9,557 nt of DNA from the NCBI GenBank assembly GCA_937957845.1, contig CALGOD010000801.1, forward strand, positions 1 to 9,557, read 5' to 3'. The DNA is from an uncultured Nocardiopsis sp. (lineage in GTDB: Bacteria > Actinomycetota > Actinomycetes > Streptosporangiales > Streptosporangiaceae). The notes beneath the pieces are model-generated. The model had not been told where the DNA came from. It did no database searches and was given only the letters and a program-made list of their open reading frames with translations. Made by a program: the position numbers and the translations under genes. Positions 1-6,017 of this stretch are shown piece after piece. Each line of letters begins with the position of its first letter. Positions within the stretch are counted from its first letter, which is position 1.

Positions 1-779
1 GCGGCGACGTCGATCAGGCTCTGTCCCCGGGCCACGGCTCGGCGCTCCACGGCCCTCATCACCGCCCACATGGTCACCTGGTTGGCCGCGATCACCGGTT
101 TTCCCAGCTCGCCCTCCAAAGGCGCGATGATGTCGTAGGTCAGCACGTTCGTGCAGCTGATGAAGATCGCCTGGGCCTCCGGACGGTCCGCCGAACGCAC
201 CGCGGCCGACACCTCGTCGTAGGTCACCCGCCAGATGTGGTCGAGCAGTCCCAGACCCACGCTGGAGGTCACCGCGACACCGTGTTCGGCGAGGTAGGCC
301 AGGAGTCGGTCGGTCACACTGTCCACGTAGGGCGTGACGACCGCGATCCTGTCCACGCAGAGCGCCTCCAAGGCCTGGACCAGCGCTCCGGACGTGGTGA
401 CGGCGGCGGACGCCCCCGCGTCCACAAGGGTGCGGTGCAGGTGCCGCTCACCCTCCAGACCGTGCACGAAGCTGCCCGAGGCGCACGCGTAGCCGATGGC
501 CAGGGGTTCGGGGGCGAGCAGCGCGCGGACGGCCGGCGCCACGTGCTCCTCCCTGCATAGGGCGGCGGCCTGGTCGACCGTCACCGGTACGTGTACGTAC
601 GGCAGCCGCGTGATGTACAGCGAGACGTCGTCGGGCGCCCAACGCCACAGCTCGCGGTCGAGCGCGAAGTCGTAGGGCGCGATGACGCCGACCCCCGACT
701 GCCACGGTGTCCGCGTGGCCGCGGCCAGCTCCAGGATCTGCTGCCGCGTACCGGTGCCCTGGTCTTCTTCGGTCCGCAT
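1..779 (-). CDS. Maleate isomerase / arylmalonate decarboxylase family protein (Asp/Glu racemase superfamily), 3' end outside window
   Basis: The frame stays open from ATG at 779 to the window edge (259 complete codons), so the C-terminus is missing. The start is fixed by a GGGAGGTG ribosome site at 788-795. Two cysteine motifs of the superfamily are visible: Cys99 in GYACASGSF and Cys209 in ISCTN. In maleate cis-trans isomerases the matching pair attacks and protonates the substrate; arylmalonate decarboxylases keep only the second. Having both favours an isomerase or racemase on a small dicarboxylic or 2-substituted acid. Family length is about 240-260 residues, so little is lost. It lies 144 nt downstream of the DUF3830 gene on the same strand and probably shares its transcript. 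The ectoine-utilisation protein EutA also belongs to this superfamily, so the substrate stays open. Family call is firm; the reaction is inferred. Confidence 0.85.
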   Translation of the reverse strand, partial: MRTEEDQGTGTRQQILELAAATRTPWQSGVGVIAPYDFALDRELWRWAPDDVSLYITRLPYVHVPVTVDQAAALCREEHVAPAVRALLAPEPLAIGYACASGSFVHGLEGERHLHRTLVDAGASAAVTTSGALVQALEALCVDRIAVVTPYVDSVTDRLLAYLAEHGVAVTSSVGLGLLDHIWRVTYDEVSAAVRSADRPEAQAIFISCTNVLTYDIIAPLEGELGKPVIAANQVTMWAVMRAVERRAVARGQSLIDVA

Positions 780-868
780 CGGTCACTCACCTCCCGGGAT
801 CCAGCAGTTCGGATGTGGCGTCCAGCGGTTCCCCCTCGGAAGGGGTCGCTCGCGTGTTCGTACGGTCC

Positions 869-902
869 GGGGTCCGCGGCCCGCCCCGGGCATGCGGACC
901 CC
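869..902. other. Intercistronic hairpin between the DUF3830 and isomerase genes
   Basis: GGGGTCCGC (869-877) pairs perfectly with GCGGACCCC (894-902) around a 16-nt loop. A smaller stem, CCCCT/AGGGG with a four-base loop, lies at 832-845. Neither is followed by a T run on the minus strand. This could be a processing or stabilising structure, or a leaky terminator that lowers expression of the isomerase relative to the upstream gene. The pairing is seen directly; the role is inferred. Confidence 0.45.
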
Positions 903-923
903 GCGTGGTCCTCTCCGGCCGGG

Positions 924-1418
924 TCAGCGCTCCAACCGCTCGTACAACAGCCGCTCGCCGACGCTCCCGGAGCGCCAGACGTCGTTACAGGCCTCGGCCA
1001 TGGCGGGCAGGTTCTCGACGACGGTGGCGAACACGTTGCCCGGAACCCATCCGACGTCGCCGTTGAGAAGGAGGTTGTTACGTCCGTAGAAGAGGGCGAG
1101 GTCGGTGACACCGGGGAGATGGTCGATCCCCTTGTCCTCCTTGAAACCGCGGTCGAGCATGCCCTCGTCGAAGGAGAAGTAGACGACGTCTCCGGGGATC
1201 GGCGTGACGGTGGGGTTCTCCTGGCCGGGCTCGATCGCCGCGAACCTCGGCACCATCGTGTAGACCTCGTTGCGCGCGTATTTGGCGTGCTGGACGGCGT
1301 CGCCTTGGGGGAGGGCGTTCCACACCGCCTCACAGGTGCGGGGTGCGTTCTTGTCCAGGAGTTCGGCCACGCAGGAGACTCCGCGTCGGGCCAGGGTGAT
1401 GGTCATGTACCTGGGCAA
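924..1418 (-). CDS. DUF3830 family protein (cyclophilin-like fold)
   Basis: The protein has 164 aa from TTG 1418, or 160 aa from ATG 1406. TTG is preferred because AAGGGA (1427-1432) sits 8 nt upstream, while ATG 1406 has only a weak CCAGG 3 nt away; the reading PRYMTITLARRG suits either. Numbered from the ATG, recognisable family stretches are APRTCEAVWNALP (21-33), GDVVYFSFDEG (72-82) and LFYGRNNLLL followed by GDVGWVPGNVFA (105-127). There is no signal peptide or membrane segment, so it is a small cytoplasmic protein. The DUF3830 assignment is from memory of the family pattern and its cyclophilin-like fold; no reaction is established that I know of. It is the first gene of the leftward arm, so it probably serves the same pathway as the isomerase, hydroxyacid dehydrogenase and amidase. 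Confidence 0.8.
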   Translation of the reverse strand: MPRYMTITLARRGVSCVAELLDKNAPRTCEAVWNALPQGDAVQHAKYARNEVYTMVPRFAAIEPGQENPTVTPIPGDVVYFSFDEGMLDRGFKEDKGIDHLPGVTDLALFYGRNNLLLNGDVGWVPGNVFATVVENLPAMAEACNDVWRSGSVGERLLYERLER

Positions 1419-1470
1419 TGAGTGGATCCCTTCGGCGTCGGAGAGCGGGCCTGCGGGAACGGCTCTGCGG

Positions 1471-1521
1471 TAGGACTGTTCATTGTTGACAATCCTAGGG
1501 TCCACGGCCTGGGTGCGGCAA
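1471..1521 (-). promoter_or_regulatory. Leftward promoter with dyad operator over the -10 box
   Basis: On the minus strand a TAGGAT -10 box (1492-1497) lies 18 bp from TTGCCG (1516-1521), giving a start near 1485 and a leader of about 65 nt before the DUF3830 gene. The -10 is part of the repeated element ATTGTTGACAATCCTA (1482-1497). A further half site, TAGGACTGT (1471-1479), mirrors ACAATCCTA (1489-1497) with one mismatch, so the operator may be extended. Bound protein would cover the -10 box and transcription start. Box assignment is by eye. Confidence 0.55.
1482..1497. repeat. Operator copy 1 (16-bp direct repeat with dyad core)
   Basis: ATTGTTGACAATCCTA occurs exactly twice in the window, here and at 1607-1622, in the same orientation 125 bp apart. 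The core is an inverted repeat ATTGT-TG-ACAAT. Short A+T-rich dyads of this type are typical of GntR-family (FadR/FCD) operators; that attribution is inference. No regulator gene is in the window. Confidence 0.7.
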
Positions 1522-1604
1522 TAACCCCGGTGTGGGTGGGTATCTCAGGGGTGTCACATAAGTGGTGCGAGAGGTGCTGGTTGCGGGAGGAACTGCCGGT
1601 TTGT

Positions 1605-1622
1605 GGATTGTTGACAATCCTA
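1605..1622. repeat. Operator copy 2 (16-bp direct repeat with dyad core)
   Basis: This is the second exact copy of ATTGTTGACAATCCTA (1607-1622). The dyad is longer here: GGATTGT (1605-1611) and ACAATCC (1614-1620) pair perfectly around TG. It contains the TTGACA of the rightward promoter. Confidence 0.7.
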
Positions 1623-1639
1623 TGTCGGCTCCCTAGCGT
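1611..1639 (+). promoter_or_regulatory. Rightward promoter of the dehydrogenase-amidase operon
   Basis: A consensus -35 TTGACA (1611-1616) is followed after 17 bp by TAGCGT (1634-1639), which fits the TAnnnT -10 pattern of the housekeeping sigma factor. The start would be near 1646, about 70 nt before the dehydrogenase start. The -35 lies inside operator copy 2, so a bound repressor would block polymerase directly. Confidence 0.65.
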
Positions 1640-1714
1640 CTTCGGTGCAGGGCGATCCCCGCGTGATTCCTGACGACCTCTCTGAAACCGCCGCCGACCG
1701 GAGAGTGCACGCCC

Positions 1715-2734
1715 GTGAACAGTCCCGTTCCCCACGACCGCCCCAGAGTCCTCGTCCTCCACGGGGACGACCTTCCTCCCGGCCGGGAGCGGATGGACGA
1801 CGATCCCCGGTTGGGCGAGGTCGTCTACGCCACCGCCGACGAACTCCCGAGCAGGCTGCCCGGTGCCCACGTACTGCTGGTGTGGGACCTGTTCACCGAG
1901 GCGCTCGCCTCGGCCTGGTCCAAGGCCGACTCCCTGGACTGGGTGCACGCGGCCACCGCCGGCGTGGACAACCTCATGTTCCCCGAACTGGTCGACAGCG
2001 ACGTCACGGTCACCAACTCCCGGGGGGTGTTCGACGAGCCCGTCGCCGAATACGTGCTCGGGCAGGTCATCGCGTTCGCCAAGGACTTCCAGAGGACCTG
2101 GGACCACCAGCGAGAACACCGCTGGGAGCACCGGGAGACCGAACGCGTGGCGGGCAAACGGGCCCTCGTGGTGGGGACCGGACCCATCGGCCGACAGGTC
2201 GCACGCAAGCTGACGGCCGTGGGGATGCGGGTGAGCGCCTCGGGCAGTCGCGCCCGGGAGGGCGATCCCGACTTCGGCACCGTGGTCGAGTCCAGCCTCG
2301 CCGAGCGCGGATCCGACGGCGGCCCCACCCTGGTGGGCGTGCTGCCCGAAGTCGACTACGTCGTGATCGTGGCACCCCTCACCGACGCCACCCGAGGTCT
2401 GGTCGACCGCCGTTTCCTGGAACTGATGAGACCCACCGCGCGCCTGATCAACGTGGCGCGCGGCCCCATCGTGGTCCAGGACGACCTGGTCAGGGCGCTC
2501 GACGCCGGAGGCATCGCCGGGGCGGCGTTGGACGTGTTCGAGAACGAGCCGCTCAAGGCGATCTCCCCCTTGTGGGGTCTGCCGGGCTCGGTGGTCTCAC
2601 CCCACATGGCCGGTGACGTCGTCGGCTGGCGCGACGACCTCATGGACCTGTTCCTCGACAACCTGGCCCGTCGTCTGGACGGACGGGAACTGCTCAACGT
2701 GGTCGACAAGAGCCGTGGCTACGTGCCCGGCTGA
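1715..2734 (+). CDS. D-isomer-specific 2-hydroxyacid dehydrogenase (NAD(P)-dependent)
   Basis: The protein has 339 aa and starts at GTG 1715, with GGAGAG (1700-1705) 9 nt upstream. It has the split catalytic domain and central Rossmann domain of the D-2-hydroxyacid dehydrogenase family, which interconverts 2-oxo acids and D-2-hydroxy acids in the cytoplasm. Visible residues are the dinucleotide loop GTGPIG (154-159), catalytic Arg249 in NVARGP, Glu278 in DVFENEP and the acid/base His297 in SPHMAG. After the second Rossmann strand, where NAD-specific members carry an Asp, the sequence reads VSASGSRARE (173-182); Ser and Arg there suggest NADP(H). The C-terminal segment resembles glyoxylate/hydroxypyruvate reductase-like members. 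It is the first gene of the rightward arm, 29 nt before the amidase. Family certain, substrate unknown. Confidence 0.92.
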   Translation: MNSPVPHDRPRVLVLHGDDLPPGRERMDDDPRLGEVVYATADELPSRLPGAHVLLVWDLFTEALASAWSKADSLDWVHAATAGVDNLMFPELVDSDVTVTNSRGVFDEPVAEYVLGQVIAFAKDFQRTWDHQREHRWEHRETERVAGKRALVVGTGPIGRQVARKLTAVGMRVSASGSRAREGDPDFGTVVESSLAERGSDGGPTLVGVLPEVDYVVIVAPLTDATRGLVDRRFLELMRPTARLINVARGPIVVQDDLVRALDAGGIAGAALDVFENEPLKAISPLWGLPGSVVSPHMAGDVVGWRDDLMDLFLDNLARRLDGRELLNVVDKSRGYVPG

Positions 2735-2763
2735 CCCCTGACGGCGTGACATGGGAGGCTGAA

Positions 2764-4266
2764 GTGACGATCCGTTCCGACCGGGCCGGGACCGAGGGCG
2801 CGGGGACGGCCGAGGCCGTCCCCCAAGCGACCGCGATCCCGCGCGCGAGGTCAGGTGTCCCCACCACACCGGCCGACATGTCCGCCGAACAGCTGCTCAC
2901 GGCTTACTCCACCGGGGAACTGTCCCCGGTGGAGGCCGTGGACGCCGTCCTGGAACGTGTGGAGAGGGGCGACCAGGCTCTCAACGCGTTCTGCCTGGTG
3001 CGTTCGGAGGAGGCCCGGGAGGCGGCTCGCGCGTCCACCGAACGGTGGCGGCGCAAAGAACCCTGTGGGGCCCTGGACGGGGTGCCGACCGCGGTCAAGG
3101 ACATCCACCTCACCAGGGGATGGCCCACCCTGAAGGGGTCGGTCACCACCCCCCAGGAGGGACCGTGGGAGGAGGACTCTCCCGTGGTGGCCCGGCTGCG
3201 GGAGAACGGAGCGGTCTTCGTCGGCAAGACGACCACGCCCGAACTGGCGTGGAAGGGCGTCACCGACGGCCCCCTCACCGGCGTCACCCGCAACCCGTGG
3301 GACCTGTCCACCACCCCGGGCGGTTCCAGCGGAGGGTCGGCGGCGGCGGTCGCGGCGGGGATGTCCCCGCTGGCCACGGGCACGGACGGGGGCGGGTCGA
3401 TCCGCATCCCGGCCGGCTTCACCGGCACCTGCGGGATCAAACCCACCTGGGGGCTGGTGCCGCACTACCCGGCCAGTCCCTTCGGTTCGCTCGCGCACAC
3501 CGGACCGATGACCCGCACGGTGGGCGACATGGCCCTGATGTTGGAGGTCATCTCCCGACCCGACCCGCGCGACTGGGCCGCGCTGGCCCCGCCGGCGCCC
3601 GGCCTCGGTGACGCGCGGAAGAGGACCGACGCCGAGGGACTGGTGCGTGGCATGCGGATCGCCTACAGCCCCACCCTGGGCGGGCTGGACGTGGATCCGG
3701 AGGTGGCACGGGCGGTCGCCGAAGCGGTCGCCGTCTTCGAGGAGCTGGGCGCCCGGGTGGAGGAGGTCGACCCCGGCCTGCCCGACTCACGGGCGGAGTT
3801 CCACGTGCTGTGGTTCTCCGGCGCGGCCAAGGCCACGGAGAGACTGACCGGACGCCAGCGGGATCTGCTCGATCCGGGGCTGCGCGCGGTGATCGAGGAG
3901 GGGCTGACTTACTCGGCGCAGGACTACCTGACCGCGATGGCCCTACGGATGGAGATGGGCGCCCGGATGGGTCGCTTCCACACCGAGTACGACCTGCTGC
4001 TGACACCGACGACACCGATCCCGGCCTTCGAGGCGGGGCTTGAGTCACCGCCCGGTCTGGAGGGCGAACGGTGGACCTCGTGGGCGGGGTTCAGCTATCC
4101 GTTCAACATGACCCAACAGCCCGCCGCGAGTGTGCCGTGCGGATTCACCACGGCGGGGCTGCCGGTGGGACTGCAGGTGGTGGGGCCCCGGCACGCCGAC
4201 GCGCGGGTGCTGGCGGCCTGCCGTGCCCTCGAACTCGCCCGGCCCTGGGCGGACCGGAGGCCGTGA
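2764..4266 (+). CDS. Amidase-signature family hydrolase
   Basis: The protein has 500 aa from GTG 2764, chosen because GGGAGG (2753-2758) lies 5 nt upstream; the in-frame GTG at 2746 has no ribosome site. The Ser-cisSer-Lys triad of the amidase signature is present: Lys112 in TAVKDIH, Ser188 in the GGSSGGS loop (186-192) and nucleophile Ser212 in GTDGGGSIRIP. The gene starts 29 nt after the dehydrogenase and shares its promoter. About 40 N-terminal residues ahead of the conserved domain are Ala/Gly/Thr-rich and probably disordered; they lack a hydrophobic signal core. Members cleave C-N bonds of small amides, and GatA (glutaminyl-tRNA amidotransferase subunit) is a relative, but no GatB or GatC partner is adjacent, so catabolic amide hydrolysis is more likely. 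Substrate unknown. Confidence 0.92.
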   Translation: MTIRSDRAGTEGAGTAEAVPQATAIPRARSGVPTTPADMSAEQLLTAYSTGELSPVEAVDAVLERVERGDQALNAFCLVRSEEAREAARASTERWRRKEPCGALDGVPTAVKDIHLTRGWPTLKGSVTTPQEGPWEEDSPVVARLRENGAVFVGKTTTPELAWKGVTDGPLTGVTRNPWDLSTTPGGSSGGSAAAVAAGMSPLATGTDGGGSIRIPAGFTGTCGIKPTWGLVPHYPASPFGSLAHTGPMTRTVGDMALMLEVISRPDPRDWAALAPPAPGLGDARKRTDAEGLVRGMRIAYSPTLGGLDVDPEVARAVAEAVAVFEELGARVEEVDPGLPDSRAEFHVLWFSGAAKATERLTGRQRDLLDPGLRAVIEEGLTYSAQDYLTAMALRMEMGARMGRFHTEYDLLLTPTTPIPAFEAGLESPPGLEGERWTSWAGFSYPFNMTQQPAASVPCGFTTAGLPVGLQVVGPRHADARVLAACRALELARPWADRRP

Positions 4267-4285
4267 CACCGAGGCCATGTCACGG
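4261..4285 (+). terminator. Inverted repeat overlapping the amidase stop, probable terminator
   Basis: CCGTGACA (4261-4268) and TGTCACGG (4278-4285) form a perfect 8-bp stem with a 9-nt loop. The left arm contains the amidase TGA. No T run follows, as is common for actinomycete terminators. A second dyad, GGGTA-ACGA-TACCC (4296-4309), lies just downstream and could be an operator or extra stem. Confidence 0.5.
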
Positions 4286-4346
4286 TGAATGTTAGGGGTA
4301 ACGATACCCATACCGGCCGTGATCAGGTGATTTGCGCCCCGAGCGG

Positions 4347-4398
4347 GGGTGAATTGTCCCTTTGGGGACCTTTGGCTAGACGGTTCTGTGCCTAACGA
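4347..4398 (+). promoter_or_regulatory. devR promoter with DosR/DevR-type boxes
   Basis: TTGGGGACCTTTGGC (4362-4376) matches the first half of the mycobacterial DosR box (TTSGGGACTWWAGTCCCSAA) well and the second half loosely. An opposed copy reads GGGACAATTCACCC on the minus strand (4360-4347), so two boxes lie back to back around the dyad GTCCC-TTTG-GGGAC (4356-4369). A weak TAACGA (4393-4398) could be the -10 box. The arrangement suggests autoregulation of devR. Motif matching is by eye against the remembered consensus. Confidence 0.55.
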
Positions 4399-4401
4399 CC
4401 C

Positions 4402-4450
4402 ACGTGTCGCCCTCCACACGTATTACCGTCTTCCTCGAAGCGGTGTGTGG
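4402..4450 (+). other. Structured devR leader with two mutually exclusive hairpins
   Basis: ACGTGT (4402-4407) pairs with ACACGT (4416-4421). Alternatively, CCACAC (4414-4419) pairs with GTGTGG (4445-4450), enclosing an inner stem ACCG/CGGT (4425-4428, 4441-4444) and CTTC/GAAG (4430-4433, 4437-4440). The two folds share 4416-4419 and cannot coexist. The second ends about 20 nt before the devR ribosome site. The pairings are seen; any regulatory role is inference. Confidence 0.35.
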
Positions 4451-4482
4451 ATCGCGGTGAACGTAGGGATGAGGGTGAGTCG

Positions 4483-5154
4483 ATGACGGGCGGTGGAGCA
4501 GAGGGCGCTCGCAAGCCGATCAGGGTGTTTCTGGTGGACGACCACGAGGTGGTCCGACGTGGTGTCGCCGCTCTGCTGGAGACCGAGGACGACATGACCG
4601 TGGTCGGCGAGGCCGGGACGGCCGAGCAGGCCCTGGCCCGGATCCCGGTGGTGCTGCCCGACGTCGCGGTCCTCGACGTGCGGCTGCCCGGGGGATCGGG
4701 GGTGCAGGTGTGCAGGGAGATCCGCTCGGACCATCCCGACATCGCCTGCCTGATGCTGACGTCGTTCGCCGACGACGACGCGCTGTACGACGCGGTCATG
4801 GCCGGTGCGGCCGGATACGTGCTCAAGCAGATCCACGGCGCCGACCTCGTGGGCGCCGTGCGCACGGTCGCCTCCGGTGGCTCCCTCCTGGACTCGGGCA
4901 GCACCGGCGCGATGCTGGAGAGGCTGCGCGGAGCCCAGGCCGAACCGGACCCGTTGGCCGAACTGACCCCGCAGGAACGGCAGATCCTCGACCTCATCGG
5001 CGAGGGGATGACCAACCGGCAGATCGGGGAGCGCCTGTACCTGGCGGAGAAGACCGTGAAGAACTACGTGTCCGCCCTGCTCTCCAAACTGGACCTCAAA
5101 CGACGTACCCAGGCCGCCGTGCTCGTGGCGGAGCTGCGCGGGCGCCGTTACTGA
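4483..5154 (+). CDS. devR: DevR/DosR-family response regulator (NarL/LuxR type)
   Basis: The protein has 223 aa. ATG 4483 is preferred over the in-frame GTG 4447 because GAGGGTGAG (4471-4479) precedes it and the receiver then begins near residue 12. Receiver domain (about 12-130): acidic pair Asp19-Asp20, phosphoacceptor Asp65 in VLDVRLP, Thr93 and Lys115. LuxR-type helix-turn-helix (about 160-216): LTPQERQILDLIGEGMTN, then LAEKTVKNYVS, in which Lys190, Lys193 and Asn194 match the DNA-contacting residues of mycobacterial DosR. The RRTQAAV segment gives Thr209, equivalent to DosR Thr198; the DosR Thr205 position is Ala216. Phosphorylation by a DevS/DosT-type kinase would switch on hypoxia/NO/redox genes. 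The presumed kinase is the convergent gene at 6018-7757. A DosR-type box in its own promoter suggests autoregulation. Confidence 0.9.
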   Translation: MTGGGAEGARKPIRVFLVDDHEVVRRGVAALLETEDDMTVVGEAGTAEQALARIPVVLPDVAVLDVRLPGGSGVQVCREIRSDHPDIACLMLTSFADDDALYDAVMAGAAGYVLKQIHGADLVGAVRTVASGGSLLDSGSTGAMLERLRGAQAEPDPLAELTPQERQILDLIGEGMTNRQIGERLYLAEKTVKNYVSALLSKLDLKRRTQAAVLVAELRGRRY

Positions 5155-5939
5155 TCCCGTCGTCGGAGTCGGTCCCGGGCCGTGCGGGAGGCACCGAGCA
5201 GGCCTGGGACGTCCCCACGGCCGAACACGGCCGCGCACCGGGCGAAGTACCCGTCCCCGCGGACGGGGACGTGGGCGTCGGCTCCCACCACGGCTCAGGC
5301 CGCCCGGCCGAGTCCACCAGGACGTCGTCCGGGCAGAGGCCCTCGTGGACCACCTGGGTCCCTGTTGCGGAGGGAGGACGGCTCAGGAGGTCGAGGAGCC
5401 GGGCGAGCACGGTGTCGAAGCAGGGGGTCGCGGCACGTAGGAGGGGACCGGACTCGGTGGCGCGGCGCTCCACCAGCGCCGCCGGTACCGAACCCCGGTT
5501 CGCCCCCTCGTCCCAGAGCGGACAGTCCTCACCGAACACCGATAGGGCGCGTGACGCGGGACCGGCCTCGGTGTCCCGCAGCGCGATCACCACGCGGACC
5601 ACCGCATTCCGGGCCTCGTCGTGGCGGATCCGGCCGCTCTCGAGCCCGGTGCCCCACGGAGTACCGGTCGGCTCGCGTTCGATGTTCACCGCCGTGTCCC
5701 CGTGCCGGCGGACCTCCACGATGGAGGAAGTGGCGCGCTGCGGTCCCCGCGCGGACGATGCGTGGTGGGTCCCGTGGCCGACGGAGCTCCGTCACGGAGC
5801 GGTGGAACCACGCCTCGACCACGAGGCCACCGCCCAGACGATGGACGATTCCTTCCCTCCCCGGCCCAGGGGTTCGGTGAAAGAGCCCCCGGCCGTCGTG
5901 GACACGTTCCCGGTTCGCGTGCGCGGTCGCGTCCACCAT
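5148..5939 (-). pseudogene. Probable broken gene of unknown function between devR and devS
   Basis: Coding statistics on the minus strand shift frame twice. Residues from ATG 5939 (AGGGGG ribosome site at 5943-5948) look coding to about 5727. The frame then changes by one base near 5725, and coding continues (IVEVRRHGDTAVNIEREPTG onward) to about 5288. A second, opposite change there returns to the first frame, which reads GADAHVPVRGDGYFARC and ends at TAA 5148-5150. In the middle frame the last part would instead become Pro/Thr/Ser-rich nonsense running into devR. The true tail overlaps the devR stop by a few bases, as expected for convergent genes. One extra base near 5725 and one missing C in GAGCC near 5287 would explain everything. 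The restored product would be about 263 aa. A stretch VVHEGLCPDDVLVD (minus, about 5308-5349) faintly recalls a protein-kinase catalytic loop without its key residues. I do not recognise the family. Sequencing error is the alternative to a pseudogene. Confidence 0.5.
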
Positions 5940-5981
5940 CGTCCCCCTGATCGTTCCGGGAGCCTTCTACGGCCTCCCACG

Positions 5982-6002
5982 GTCCCCATGGTCGACGGGG
6001 AC
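5982..6002 (-). terminator. Inverted repeat downstream of devS
   Basis: GTCCCC (5982-5987) and GGGGAC (5997-6002) form a 6-bp stem with a 9-nt loop, starting 15 nt after the devS stop on the minus strand. There is no T run. It may end or attenuate devS transcription before the broken gene. Confidence 0.3.
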
Positions 6003-6017
6003 TCCCGGCGGCCATGC

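Noticed and set aside
591..1421. Plus-strand frames over the isomerase and DUF3830 genes
   Set aside because: They are antisense shadows; the minus frames hold conserved family motifs and ribosome sites.
1645..2616. A 323-codon plus frame overlapping the dehydrogenase
   Set aside because: It is Arg/Gly/Pro-rich with no motif, whereas the overlapping frame carries a complete dehydrogenase signature.
2746..2763. An upstream GTG start for the amidase
   Set aside because: No ribosome site precedes it, while GGGAGG is spaced 5 nt from GTG 2764.
5182..5880. A 232-codon plus frame in the devR-devS gap
   Set aside because: Composition is extremely Arg/Pro/Gly/Ser-rich with no ribosome site; the minus strand shows real coding bias here.
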